DNA from: an uncultured Bacteroidales bacterium
Lineage (GTDB): Bacteria > Bacteroidota > Bacteroidia > Bacteroidales > UBA932
Length of the DNA stretch: 35,674 nucleotides
Direction of reading: 5' to 3'
Assembly (NCBI GenBank): GCA_900319485.1
Contig: ONOQ01000032.1
Location: 1 to 35,674 of the forward strand
A program made the translations under genes and the position numbers. The notes under the pieces were generated by a model. It saw only the letters and a list, made by a program, of their open reading frames with translations, searched no databases and was not told where the DNA came from. Positions 23,432-32,180 of this stretch are shown in pieces. The number at the start of each line of letters is the position of its first letter. The stretch's first letter is position 1.

Positions 23432-24760
23432 TTATTTTTCTGGGAGGCAGGAGATGATGTCGCGGAGAAGTCCGTTGAAATCAATCACCCTGTCTGGCTT
23501 GGGAGAGTAGCCAAGAATCACCACCACAAGGTCCTTGGAGGGGACGATGTAGATCTGCTGGCCGTCATGGCCGTTGCATGAGAACATGTCCTCAGGGACG
23601 TCGGGGCACACCTTGCAGCGGTTGAGCCAGAAGAATGCGCCGTACCTGCCTTCACTTGCCTGGGCAGGAGTGGCGGTATATTCCACCCAGCCTTCCGGGA
23701 GGATGCGCTTCTCTCCCACGCAGCCGTCGTCCAGAAACATCTGGCCAAAGCGGGCGTAGTCGCGTGCAGTAACATAGAGGTAGGAAGAACCTACCGGAGT
23801 GCCGCTCATGTCGGGCTCAAAGTGGGGGTTGGCAATTGCAAGGGGAGCGAAGAGGCGCTCACGCATATAATTAAGGAAGGCTTCGTCTGATTCAAACTTT
23901 CCGCGGAGGTAACGCATAACAATGTTGGTGCTGCCGCTTGAATAGTACCAGAAGGTGCCGGGTTCATGCTCCAGGGGCTTTGAGAGGGCGTATAGGCCCA
24001 TATCGGCCTCACGGTGAAGCATAAGGTTCACGTCTGAGCGGTTGCCGTAATCCTCGTTCCACTCAAGGCCGCTCTGCATTTGGAGAAGGTTGTTGAGGGT
24101 GATGGCCTTCCTGGCATCATTCTGCCACTGAGGGATATCCAGCGGGGCGTATATGTCCACAAGGCCGTCTCCTGCCATTATGCCCACAAGTGCGTTTGTG
24201 AAACTCTTTCCCATACTCCAACTGAGAAGTTGGGTGCTTGCGTCAATTCCTTTGTCGTAGCGCTCGGCAATGATCTTTCCGTTATGAAGCGCCACAAAGG
24301 CAAAGGGATGGCCGTTGTAGGAACGCTCATCTACAAGAGCCTTGGCAATAGGCTCCAGACGCGCGGTGAGGCTGTCATCGGCTTTCTCAAGATAATCCGG
24401 ATATGAGTCTGCGGGGAGGGGATAGGCCTGATTAAGGAATTCCTTCTTGCCTTTTCCCCTAAGGAGGGTAACGCCGTAGCCTTCCCTGTAGGCGGCTGTT
24501 GATTTGTACCAAAGGAAGCGGCTGGTGACGGTCTTTTTCTCCAGATTCACCTTGTTCCTGTTGAACTTTATGAAGGAGAAATGAAGGTCCAGTGGCTCTA
24601 CATCCTCTTGCGCGCGGCCGGATACAAACACTGCCGATGCAAGATTCTTTGCCGCATAGCCCGTGATGATGGGCATAAGGGTGTTGAGGTAGATACAGCC
24701 TCCAAGGACAGCCACGGCAAGGATACAGCCGGCAATGCCCAATACTTTCCGAGTTTTCAT
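23432..24760 (-). CDS. Serine beta-lactamase-like hydrolase, membrane-anchored
   Basis: The product has 442 residues and belongs to the beta-lactamase/6-aminohexanoate-dimer hydrolase-like family. Catalytic motifs are S182-M-G-K185 ('LLSWSMGKSFTNAL'), Y273-S-S ('TFWYYSSGSTNI') and H398-D-G ('SCNGHDGQQIYIV'). An N-terminal hydrophobic segment (about 7-34) includes 'VLGGC', which could be a lipobox or an uncleaved anchor; either way the enzyme faces the periplasm. The substrate cannot be told from sequence; esterases, peptidases and amidases all occur in this family. It lies downstream of the lipoprotein gene with no clear promoter of its own. Confidence 0.87.
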   Translation of the reverse strand: MKTRKVLGIAGCILAVAVLGGCIYLNTLMPIITGYAAKNLASAVFVSGRAQEDVEPLDLHFSFIKFNRNKVNLEKKTVTSRFLWYKSTAAYREGYGVTLLRGKGKKEFLNQAYPLPADSYPDYLEKADDSLTARLEPIAKALVDERSYNGHPFAFVALHNGKIIAERYDKGIDASTQLLSWSMGKSFTNALVGIMAGDGLVDIYAPLDIPQWQNDARKAITLNNLLQMQSGLEWNEDYGNRSDVNLMLHREADMGLYALSKPLEHEPGTFWYYSSGSTNIVMRYLRGKFESDEAFLNYMRERLFAPLAIANPHFEPDMSGTPVGSSYLYVTARDYARFGQMFLDDGCVGEKRILPEGWVEYTATPAQASEGRYGAFFWLNRCKVCPDVPEDMFSCNGHDGQQIYIVPSKDLVVVILGYSPKPDRVIDFNGLLRDIISCLPEK

Positions 24761-24780
24761 AAGTTTTAGTTTAAGTTAAT

Positions 24781-24804
24781 GCGCCAAGCCGAAAGGCCTG
24801 GCGC
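24781..24804 (-). terminator. GC-rich hairpin between lipoprotein and hydrolase genes
   Basis: The sequence forms a stem of six plus three base pairs with one mismatch and a 4-base loop, starting 24 bases after the stop of the lipoprotein gene. No T-run follows directly on the minus strand, so it may be an attenuator or an RNA-stability element rather than a full terminator. Confidence 0.4.
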
Positions 24805-24828
24805 TGAATCTTTTATTAGTTGAAGGAA

Positions 24829-25872
24829 CTAACTCTGGTGGGCGTTGTAACCGCGGTCGGCGGGTTCAATCCACACTTTATACACTCCATTCACATCACC
24901 TACCCAGAAACGGTACACAAAGCACTCGTAGTAATGAAGGTATTGGCTAAAATGGCCCATCCTTACTATAGATCCAGGATTGGAGAGGTTACAGCGGTAG
25001 TGGTTGCTGTCGGTATTGGTCTTTTTGCACATAAAGCCCCTGTTCCAGTCCGGCATGCCCATTTCCTTGATATTGGAATGGAGAGCCGGATTGGCATCCA
25101 GGATATTGTGTACGTAGCAAAGCGTCCAGTGGAGGGATGCTTGACTGAAATCGGAGTCCGTATTGGACGTCATCCAATGCTTTTCTCCGGGATTCAGCCT
25201 GAGAAGAATGCCGTCTTTGTTGGCCTGTGTGTATTCCTGAATGACCAGGAAATCACCATCTCCGCGTTCAAAGGAGTCTTTTCTTACCATATAAGCCCCC
25301 TCAGGCAGCGCAACACCCGGTTTCAGGGTGATTTTGGCGCCAAGGTAGAAATAATCCAGGGCATCGCAGAAATCTTTGTGGCTGAAGGTTTCGTCGTTCA
25401 TGGACATTGCTATGACCTCCTTGGGCATAAACACAATTGAGGAAAGGGGACGGACGCAGACGGGAACTTCAATTTCTGCAATCCTGCCGTCCTTCGCGTC
25501 CTTAACGGGCTGCAGCACGGCCTGACCCTTCTTTACGCCAAGAGTGTCCTGAAGGTTCCAGATTACGCTTTCTCCGTTGAGAATCACTTCTGCTTCAGAA
25601 GGGATAAGTAAATTGAACCACTCCTTAGCCTCATTATAATTCTCTGCTGCGATTGTTATTTTTCCGGGATCCGATTCATCCAGTTGGAGACCGCCGTATG
25701 TACCTTCTATGGCACCATTGTCACCCATATAGAGAACCTGGTTCAGAAGGAATTCAGTGTCGTCATAGGGATACTTGGGACCTGATTGATCAGAAGAACC
25801 TTTCTGGCAAGACGCCATGGCGATGCCGCAAACTAATACGGCCCAAAAGAAACGATGCATAACTCTAAGCAT
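24829..25872 (-). CDS. Putative exported lipoprotein of unknown function
   Basis: The product has about 347 residues. A signal peptide ends in a lipobox ('LVCGIAMASCQKG'), so the mature protein should be anchored by its cysteine. The body has beta-rich segments ('EAEVILNGESVIWNL', 'IAEIEVPVCVRPLSSIVFMP') and ends with 'CFVYRFWVGDVNGVYKVWIE'. This resembles DUF4595/DUF4906-like lipoproteins of Bacteroidota only in general style, and I do not assign a family. The frame runs to 25923, but ATG at 25872 (or 25860) puts the signal sequence at the start and leaves room for a promoter. Confidence 0.8.
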   Translation of the reverse strand: MLRVMHRFFWAVLVCGIAMASCQKGSSDQSGPKYPYDDTEFLLNQVLYMGDNGAIEGTYGGLQLDESDPGKITIAAENYNEAKEWFNLLIPSEAEVILNGESVIWNLQDTLGVKKGQAVLQPVKDAKDGRIAEIEVPVCVRPLSSIVFMPKEVIAMSMNDETFSHKDFCDALDYFYLGAKITLKPGVALPEGAYMVRKDSFERGDGDFLVIQEYTQANKDGILLRLNPGEKHWMTSNTDSDFSQASLHWTLCYVHNILDANPALHSNIKEMGMPDWNRGFMCKKTNTDSNHYRCNLSNPGSIVRMGHFSQYLHYYECFVYRFWVGDVNGVYKVWIEPADRGYNAHQS

Positions 25873-25892
25873 AATGTCTTGTTTATAAGGCA

Positions 25893-25900
25893 CAAAGATG
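25893..25900 (-). promoter_or_regulatory. Possible vegetative -7 box for the lipoprotein gene
   Basis: CATCTTTG on the minus strand differs by one base from TAnnTTTG and lies 20 bases before the ATG at 25872. A TTG sits about 20 bases upstream. The match is moderate; read-through from the ABC transporter operon is an alternative. Confidence 0.4.
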
Positions 25901-25930
25901 CACAAAAATAATTTTTTATGCAAGACCTAT

Positions 25931-27541
25931 TCAGTTGATTTTGACTATATTGTCCGCGTGACTGATGACTTTTTCACGGTGGGAGACAAAAATTACGGTC
26001 TTTCGGCCCTTGTACTTTGATTCAAGGCGCTCAATAAGGCGGGCTTCGGTTTCGGAGTCAAGGGCCGATGTTGACTCGTCCAGAAGGAGGATGCCGCCGG
26101 GCCGTAACAGCGCGCGCGCAATGGCTATTCTCTGGCACTGACCCTCGCTAAGGCCGCTCCCGTCTTCCCCGCAAGGGGTGTCAAGGCCTTCAGGAAGATC
26201 CAGGACAAACGGGGCCTGGGCATCTTCAAGGGCCGTTTTCAGGTCTTCCTCCGTGGCATCCGGGGCCGCAAGAAGAAGGTTTGAGCGGATGGTGCCGCTA
26301 AGGAGGGAATTACCCTGCGGGATGTACTGGAAATTGCCCCTCAGGGCTGCCGATGCCGGATGCCCGCCAATCATAACGGAACCGGAAGAAGGCCTCAGGA
26401 GCCCCAGGATAAGCCTTATGAGGGTACTCTTGCCTATTCCCGTGGGGCCTGCTATCACTGACAGTTTTCCGGCCGGGAAACTGCAGGAGAAATTGGACAG
26501 CACGGGCTCCGGAGTGCCCGGATATGTGTAAGTGACGCCGGAAACCTCAATTGAGGGGGCATCGGCCAAAACTATTGGCTCAGACGCCGGTTCCTGTTCC
26601 AACTCCAGCAGTTCCATCACGCGGTCTACGGAAGTGATGGCCTGGATGATGGCGGGGACCTGGCGCCCAAGTTCCGCCACGGGCCGCTGCACCTGACCCA
26701 CAAGTTGCATAAAGGCGGTCATCATACCGTATGAGATGGTGCCGTGCATTATGCCCACAACACCCCAGAGGAGCGTTGCGGCGTGGCCTGCCTGGAACCC
26801 GAAGAACATAAGCCCGCGGGCCACCGCATTGTAGTTGAGGCGTTTGCGGGTGATGTCCTCTACGTCTCCCTGCAGCCATCCCATCTTGTCCACAACCCTT
26901 TCCACGCTTGTGAGGGTGAGCATAAGCACCCTGTTCTGGAGGCTCTCCTGCATAAGCTGCTGGATTTCGCTCTCGCGTTTTCTGATGGCGGCCATAAGTT
27001 CCCTCAGTTTCCTGAAGAAGAGTTTTGAGCCGAACACCATAGCGAAGGTGAGTATGAGGATTACCCACAGCAGGTTTGGCGCCAGATACATAAGGTATGC
27101 GGACGCCGCCAGAAGTTGGACCAGGGTGAGTATGATGGAGGGAATCCGCGCAACTACAAGTTCCGACACCACCCTTGTATCCTCTTCCAGGCGGTTTACG
27201 GCATCTCCGGAGAGGAAACGCTCCCGGCCGTCCCAGCGGCTTTTCATCACGGTCTCAAAGATACTCCGGCGCATGATGTTCTGGGACTTCACCTGGGTGT
27301 AACTCTCCCACCAGTTGCTGAAAAGGATGGTGACAAGTTGAATTGCAAGGATTGCGAGGAATATGCCGATACCCGTCCTGAGAGGCATTGCGGAGTCTCC
27401 GGTGGCAATATCCACCAACCTCTTGCTGGAAGCCACGAAGGCAAGGGAAGCGGCTATTCTCACCACTCCCACCGCCACGGTTACAGCCACACGCCACCAC
27501 GCGGGGCGCGCCATACCTATCAGGGTGCGCAGGACCTTCAT
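25931..27541 (-). CDS. ABC exporter, fused permease and ATPase
   Basis: The product has 536 residues. About six transmembrane helices (up to residue 310) precede an ATPase with Walker A 'GPTGIGKST' (365-373), Q-loop 'QYIPQG', signature 'LSEGQ' (464-468), Walker B 'ILLLDES' (to 490) and H-loop 'VSHRE'. The signature is LSEGQ rather than LSGGQ. No C39 peptidase domain is present. It is the last gene of a four-gene cassette; its ATG overlaps the PqqD-like stop. By context it probably exports a peptide or related product matured by the preceding proteins (inference). Such half-transporters work as homodimers in the inner membrane. Confidence 0.9.
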   Translation of the reverse strand: MKVLRTLIGMARPAWWRVAVTVAVGVVRIAASLAFVASSKRLVDIATGDSAMPLRTGIGIFLAILAIQLVTILFSNWWESYTQVKSQNIMRRSIFETVMKSRWDGRERFLSGDAVNRLEEDTRVVSELVVARIPSIILTLVQLLAASAYLMYLAPNLLWVILILTFAMVFGSKLFFRKLRELMAAIRKRESEIQQLMQESLQNRVLMLTLTSVERVVDKMGWLQGDVEDITRKRLNYNAVARGLMFFGFQAGHAATLLWGVVGIMHGTISYGMMTAFMQLVGQVQRPVAELGRQVPAIIQAITSVDRVMELLELEQEPASEPIVLADAPSIEVSGVTYTYPGTPEPVLSNFSCSFPAGKLSVIAGPTGIGKSTLIRLILGLLRPSSGSVMIGGHPASAALRGNFQYIPQGNSLLSGTIRSNLLLAAPDATEEDLKTALEDAQAPFVLDLPEGLDTPCGEDGSGLSEGQCQRIAIARALLRPGGILLLDESTSALDSETEARLIERLESKYKGRKTVIFVSHREKVISHADNIVKIN

Positions 27542-27810
27542 TATGCCTCTACAACTCCTTCTTCAACCCATTTGCCTGCAAGGGCGGCAGCGTCCTGATA
27601 CGCGCGCTCCTTATCAACCTCATACTGGTCCATAAGGGCTGAGGTCATATCTTCAACGGTGAATTCCTTACCCTGGAACTGTTCCCAGAGGTATGCCGCC
27701 GATGCATTGAGGGAGAGCATCTTGTTGAAGTTCACCTGTGCAAGGCCTTCTCCAACCACCACGTACTCTCCGCAGATTTTCCTAAGAATGAATCCTTCCT
27801 TGATTTTCAT
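27541..27810 (-). CDS. PqqD-like protein (RiPP recognition element fold)
   Basis: The product has 89 residues matching PqqD-family proteins: 'GFILRKICGEYVVVGEG', 'NFNKMLSLNASAAYLWEQF' and 'ALMDQYEVDKERAYQDAA', a winged helix with three N-terminal strands. PqqD-type domains bind leader peptides and hand them to modifying enzymes. The gene overlaps both neighbours by a few bases, so it is tightly coupled to the peptidase and ABC exporter. No radical-SAM partner or precursor peptide is visible nearby. Confidence 0.85.
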   Translation of the reverse strand: MKIKEGFILRKICGEYVVVGEGLAQVNFNKMLSLNASAAYLWEQFQGKEFTVEDMTSALMDQYEVDKERAYQDAAALAGKWVEEGVVEA

Positions 27811-28226
27811 ATTATCCTTCTATAAATTGCCAAAATATATCTTCTGAAGGGCTTCAGGGCCCTCCAAATGCGTCCTTTGCCGGGTTTTACGGAGCGCTTC
27901 CCGCGGCCAATCTCAATTGCCGTTCCCATAACATCGGCCAGGGTGCATTCCTCCGTGCCCGCAAGATTTCCGTCTCCCATAAGGGTGACTTTGTCCCCGT
28001 CAAGGGCTATCACGCGGTGAAGGACATACCTTCCCGGGAGCCTCACCAGCACTATGTCTCCAACCTCCACTGCGTCCTTCTTTTCAAGCACCACGCTGTC
28101 ACGGCCGCCGCGGATGAAGGGGAGCATACTGCTTCCAAGCGGGGTGAAACGCACGGTGCGGCCTTCATTGAGAAGCGCCCCGGCCTCCTCCAGGATAAGG
28201 GTATTTGGAACTATCTTCTTATCCAT
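27807..28226 (-). CDS. S24/S26 family peptidase, signal-peptidase-like with Ser/His site
   Basis: The product has 139 residues. The catalytic serine is in 'LGSSMLPFI' (S33), and the second motif reads 'GRYVLHRVIALDGD', with His (H70) where bacterial SPase I has Lys. A Ser/His pair is typical of the SipW/ER-type branch. 'LMGDGNLAGTE' fits the conserved third motif. No N-terminal membrane helix is present, unlike usual SPase I, so it may act on a cytosolic or exporter-bound peptide. It overlaps both neighbours in the HprK-PqqD-ABC cassette. Confidence 0.82.
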   Translation of the reverse strand: MDKKIVPNTLILEEAGALLNEGRTVRFTPLGSSMLPFIRGGRDSVVLEKKDAVEVGDIVLVRLPGRYVLHRVIALDGDKVTLMGDGNLAGTEECTLADVMGTAIEIGRGKRSVKPGKGRIWRALKPFRRYILAIYRRII

Positions 28227-29112
28227 TCACCACTACGGTATTGTAGCAAAGATGGGCGGCTTCTTCATCTGGCAGGCACTCAAGGTGGTAGCAGGGGACT
28301 GCACCCGTCATTGCCTCAAGGGTGTTGTGCCAGTGATTGGCCAGTTCCGAGAAGGGCCTGAATGATGAGGCCGATGCCATCAGGGACGCATAGGCCTTCA
28401 CTCCGGTGAGACGCTCAATCTTGTTATAAGGGGCCTGGCTGAGGCGTACTACCGCGCCGGCGGGCACGCTGAGAGCCTTGTAGCAGGGCGTTTTTCCGCT
28501 CCAGGGGGAGCCGAAGACGCGGACCTCCCCATCCGGCATAAGCCTAAGAACGGGGTTGTCGTCGTTGAGAAGCCAGGTTCCGGGGATATGTTTAAGCCAA
28601 AGGCCGCTGTGGGTGCTTTTTCCGGTGCCGCTCTTCCCTAGGAAGAGGAAGCCCTTGCCACCGTTCACCACCACGGAAGAGTGCATTTCAAGCGCTCCCA
28701 TTTTGGCCGATGCGAAGGTGAAAAGAAGCATAAGGGCGTTGTTGAACGCAAAGGCGTCGTCCTTTCCGGGAAGGATGAGACGGGCTTTACTGAAATCCGG
28801 GCTCATAGTGAGTTCCATTGCCTCAGGGCGTCCCGGAAGGGGGCTGGTGCGGGAAGCGATGGAGCCGTCGGCATTCCTATAAAGGCATATCTCCGGGAAA
28901 AGCGGGCCGTCGTCAGTCTTGTATAGCAGACTTCCTGAAGGGGCCGGCAGGGGACCGTGGACAAGGTCCAGGGAGAAAAGAGGTTCCTCTTCCGGTCTAA
29001 GGCCGGAGACGAAGGGTTTCATATTAATGAGGCTGTCCGGGAAGAAAGTTTCTCCGCTGCCGCTCACCCTGAAGGGAAGATCTGCCACTCTGTATATCCT
29101 TGAGTTATCCAT
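28219..29112 (-). CDS. HprK-like (HPr kinase-related) protein
   Basis: The product has 297 residues. Its C-terminal half has the HPr kinase-type P-loop 'FLGKSGTGKST' (159-167), preceded by 'LEMHSSVVVNG' and followed by 'LLNDDNPVLR'. True HPr kinases regulate the PTS, but relatives beside PqqD and ABC genes occur in peptide-modification clusters, including lasso peptide kinases. The frame reaches 29184 but would overlap uvrA; ATG at 29112 ('MDNSRIYRVADLPFRV') fits the family start. It is first in a four-gene overlapping operon. Confidence 0.83.
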   Translation of the reverse strand: MDNSRIYRVADLPFRVSGSGETFFPDSLINMKPFVSGLRPEEEPLFSLDLVHGPLPAPSGSLLYKTDDGPLFPEICLYRNADGSIASRTSPLPGRPEAMELTMSPDFSKARLILPGKDDAFAFNNALMLLFTFASAKMGALEMHSSVVVNGGKGFLFLGKSGTGKSTHSGLWLKHIPGTWLLNDDNPVLRLMPDGEVRVFGSPWSGKTPCYKALSVPAGAVVRLSQAPYNKIERLTGVKAYASLMASASSFRPFSELANHWHNTLEAMTGAVPCYHLECLPDEEAAHLCYNTVVVNG

Positions 29113-29121
29113 AATCATCCA

Positions 29122-29152
29122 CAAAACTAACAATAATACCTCAAAACACAAA
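29122..29152 (-). promoter_or_regulatory. Vegetative promoter of the HprK-PqqD-ABC cassette (TTTG-N19-TAGTTTTG)
   Basis: On the minus strand TTTG (29149-29152), 19 bases, then TAGTTTTG (29122-29129) is a perfect consensus match. The start codon at 29112 lies only 9 bases beyond the box, so the mRNA would be nearly leaderless, or translation starts further in. Confidence 0.55.
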
Positions 29153-29163
29153 GAATAATTTAG

Positions 29164-29171
29164 TATCTTTG
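29164..29171 (+). promoter_or_regulatory. Vegetative -7 box of uvrA
   Basis: TATCTTTG fits TAnnTTTG and ends 6 bases before the TTG start at 29178. No TTTG is present 19 bases upstream. The divergent region to the HprK-like gene is only 65 bases, so both promoters overlap in space. Confidence 0.5.
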
Positions 29172-29177
29172 TAAACT

Positions 29178-32100
29178 TTGACAAAGGAAAGCAGCATAAT
29201 AATCAAGAACGCCCGTGAGAACAATCTCAAGGGAATTACCGTGGAAATACCCCGCGGTAAACTTGTGGTCATAACCGGCGTCTCCGGCAGCGGAAAGAGT
29301 TCCCTTGCCTTCGACACCCTCTTCGCCGAGGGCCAGCGCCGCTTTGCCGAAAGCCTTTCCTCCTACGCCCGCCAGTTCCTTGGCCGAATGTCAAAACCGG
29401 ACGTAGACATCATTGAGGGCATCCCTCCGGCAATAGCCATAGAGCAGAAGGTGAACATCAAGAATCCCCGCTCCACTGTTGCCACCACCACGGAGATATA
29501 CGATTTCCTGAGGCTCCTCTTCGCCCGTATCGGCCGCACATATTCTCCGGTCAGCGGCAATGAGGTGAAGGCCCATTCCGTGAAGGATGTGCTGGACTAC
29601 CTCTCCGACGGGCAAGAGCATGCCGTATACATCCTTTCGGAATCAAGATGGGACTCCAGAAAAGATAAAGTGGAATATCTTCTCTCCCTTAAGGAGGAAG
29701 GCTACAGCCGCCTTTTCAATGTAGAGGATGAAAGTATACTGAGCATTGAGGATATCCTTCAGATGGACGGGGAATATCCTAAAAACCTTCTCCTTCTCAT
29801 AGACAGGGTAAAGATTCATCCCCCCATTGATGCCGATACTTCAATGCGTCTGAACAGTTCGGTTCAATCGGCTTTCGATATGGGCGGAGGTGACGTTTAC
29901 CTATGGGAAAAGACCCAGGATACACAGGTGGTGGACCAGGTCCAGGGCAATTTTGGACGAGGTGCCATTTTAGGTGGTGGACCTGGTCCAGCCACTATGC
30001 CCCAGAGGTACCTGGAAGGCACACCCGGTGGACCAGGTCCAGGGGGTGAAATTACACCTGGTCCAAAAACTGGGTGGACCAGGTCCACTGATGGGGGACA
30101 CCTTGTCAGGTTCTGCGCCAGGTTTGAACTGGACGGGATAACGTTCAGGCGGCCGGACGAATACCTTTTCAGTTTCAACAGTCCGCTGGGGGCGTGCCCC
30201 GTGTGCGGCGGCCTTGGAAAGATTATCGGCATAAGCGAGGACCTTGTGGTGCCGGACAAGACAAAGAGCATCTACGACGGCGCAATTGCCTGCTGGAGGG
30301 GGGAGAAGATGAGTTGGTTCAAGGATCAACTCATAAAGAATGCCGAAAGACTAGGCATCTCCATATTTGAACCTTATTGCAAACTCACTGAGGAGCAGAA
30401 GCGCATAATCTGGACATATCGCGGGGACTATGAAGACCCCGACGCATACTGCGGCATAGACCAGTTCTTTGAATGGGTTGAGAGCAACCGCTACAAGATC
30501 CAGTACAAGTATATGCTAAGCCGATACAGCGGCCGCACCACCTGCACCGCCTGCGGCGGAAGCAGGCTCCGGAAGGAAGCCCTATACGTGAAGATAGCGG
30601 GAAAGACTATCCACGATCTGCTTTCAATGACCGTGGAGGAACTCCTGAAGTGGTTCGGCTCCGTTACCCTGACTGAAACGGAGCAGGCCATAGCCGGCAA
30701 GACCATAGAGGAGATCCGTTACCGCCTGCAGTGCATTGAGGACGTGGGCCTTGGGTACCTCACCCTAAGCCGCACCATGAATACGCTCTCCGGCGGCGAA
30801 AGCCAGAGGGTGAACCTTGTGACGGCCCTCGGAAGTTCCCTTGTGGGCTCAATGTACATCCTGGACGAGCCTTCTATCGGCCTTCATCCCCGCGATACCG
30901 ACAGGCTCATTGCGGTCCTTCGGCGCTTAAGGGACATAGGCAACACGGTTGTTGTCGTGGAGCACGACCCTGAAATCATCAAGGCGGCCGATTACCTCAT
31001 AGACCTTGGCCCCCGCGCCGGCGTCAATGGCGGCGAGGTTGTGTTTGAAGGGAAGATTCCCGATCAGGTCGGGAATGACGGCGTAAACGTCATGGCCGGC
31101 CCCGACCGGCCATCCCTTACCCTGCAGTACCTCTTCGGCCTCAGGGAGCAGTATAGGAGGGAAAAGAACCCCTGGAGGTACTCCATCACCATAAAAGGGG
31201 CTATGCAGAACAACCTCAAGGACATAGACGTGAGGATTCCCCTCAACGTGTTCACGGTAGTGAGCGGCGTTTCCGGAAGCGGAAAGAGTTCCCTGGTGGG
31301 GGACATCCTATACCCTGCAATGCACCGCCGCCTCAATGAGACCGGAGACGTCCCGGGCACATTCAAGGGCCTGGAAGGGGACCTCAGTCGCATAACGCGC
31401 GTGGAGTACGTGGACCAGAACCCCATCGGCAAGAGTTCCCGCTCAAACGCCGTCACTTACCTCAAGGTCTACGACGACATCCGTAAACTCCTTTCCCAGC
31501 AGCAGTACGCCCGCATAAACGGCTTCACGCCTTCATATTTCTCCTTCAACCAGGAGGGCGGCCGCTGCCCTGAATGCCAGGGAGACGGCTTTGTGAAGAT
31601 AGGGATGCAGTTTATGGCCGATGTTACTATGGTGTGCGAGTCCTGCGGCGGCAAGCGCTTCAAGCCTGAAATCCTGGAGGTGAACTACAAGGGCCTCAAC
31701 GTGAGCGACATACTGGACCTCAGCGTAGACGAGGCCATAGCCTTCTTCGGCGCCCAGAAGGAGCCCGAGGCCATCTCCATTGCCGCAAAACTCCAGCCCC
31801 TTGTGGACGTGGGCCTTGGATACATAAAACTGGGACAGCCTTCCAGTACGCTTTCAGGAGGTGAGAGCCAGCGCATTAAACTGGCGTATTTCCTCTCTAT
31901 AAGCGAAGGCTCCAGGGACAAGATACTCTTTATCTTCGACGAGCCCACAACCGGTCTTCATTTTCACGACGTCCAGAAACTCCTCCACTCCTTCGACGCC
32001 CTTCTCCAGAAGGGCCACACGGTGCTTGTCGTGGAGCACAACCTTGACGTGATAAGGGCGGCCGACTGGGTGATAGACCTTGGACCGGACGCCGGAGACA

Positions 32101-32180
32101 GGGGAGGGGAAGTGGTTTTCGAGGGCACTCCCGAAGACCTTAAGAAACAAGGAAAAACATTTACTGCCAAATACCTATGA
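29178..32180 (+). CDS. uvrA: Excinuclease ABC subunit A with two palindrome-bearing insertions
   Basis: UvrA is the DNA-damage-recognition ATPase of nucleotide excision repair. This copy has 1000 residues against about 940 in relatives. Both ATPase halves are intact: Walker A 'GVSGSGKSS' (34-42 and again in the second half), signatures 'TLSGGESQR' in each half, and zinc motifs 'CTACGG' and 'CPECQGDG ... CESCGG'. Two inserts stand out: about 249-306, rich in Gly/Pro, made from palindromic DNA repeats, and about 627-646 ('[20 protein letters not shown]') at the junction between the halves. An in-frame TAA at 29172-29174 forces the start to TTG 29178. The stop overlaps the next gene (ATGA). Confidence 0.95.
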   Translation: MTKESSIIIKNARENNLKGITVEIPRGKLVVITGVSGSGKSSLAFDTLFAEGQRRFAESLSSYARQFLGRMSKPDVDIIEGIPPAIAIEQKVNIKNPRSTVATTTEIYDFLRLLFARIGRTYSPVSGNEVKAHSVKDVLDYLSDGQEHAVYILSESRWDSRKDKVEYLLSLKEEGYSRLFNVEDESILSIEDILQMDGEYPKNLLLLIDRVKIHPPIDADTSMRLNSSVQSAFDMGGGDVYLWEKTQDTQVVDQVQGNFGRGAILGGGPGPATMPQRYLEGTPGGPGPGGEITPGPKTGWTRSTDGGHLVRFCARFELDGITFRRPDEYLFSFNSPLGACPVCGGLGKIIGISEDLVVPDKTKSIYDGAIACWRGEKMSWFKDQLIKNAERLGISIFEPYCKLTEEQKRIIWTYRGDYEDPDAYCGIDQFFEWVESNRYKIQYKYMLSRYSGRTTCTACGGSRLRKEALYVKIAGKTIHDLLSMTVEELLKWFGSVTLTETEQAIAGKTIEEIRYRLQCIEDVGLGYLTLSRTMNTLSGGESQRVNLVTALGSSLVGSMYILDEPSIGLHPRDTDRLIAVLRRLRDIGNTVVVVEHDPEIIKAADYLIDLGPRAGVNGGEVVFEGKIPDQVGNDGVNVMAGPDRPSLTLQYLFGLREQYRREKNPWRYSITIKGAMQNNLKDIDVRIPLNVFTVVSGVSGSGKSSLVGDILYPAMHRRLNETGDVPGTFKGLEGDLSRITRVEYVDQNPIGKSSRSNAVTYLKVYDDIRKLLSQQQYARINGFTPSYFSFNQEGGRCPECQGDGFVKIGMQFMADVTMVCESCGGKRFKPEILEVNYKGLNVSDILDLSVDEAIAFFGAQKEPEAISIAAKLQPLVDVGLGYIKLGQPSSTLSGGESQRIKLAYFLSISEGSRDKILFIFDEPTTGLHFHDVQKLLHSFDALLQKGHTVLVVEHNLDVIRAADWVIDLGPDAGDRGGEVVFEGTPEDLKKQGKTFTAKYL
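29932..30087 (+). repeat. Cluster of TGGACCWGGTCCA palindromes inside uvrA
   Basis: Perfect 13-bp palindromes lie at 29932-29944, 29978-29990, 30029-30041 and 30075-30087, with a partial copy at 30056-30065. They are read in three different frames ('VDQVQ', 'GPGP', 'WTRST'), so the DNA sequence, not the peptide, is what is repeated. Confidence 0.93.
31056..31113 (+). repeat. Three consecutive inverted repeats inside uvrA
   Basis: ATTCCCGA/TCGGGAAT (31056-31063, 31069-31076), ATGACG/CGTCAT (31075-31080, 31088-31093) and ATGGCCGG/CCGGCCAT (31092-31099, 31106-31113) follow each other within 58 bases. They encode an extra segment absent from standard UvrA. Confidence 0.85.
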
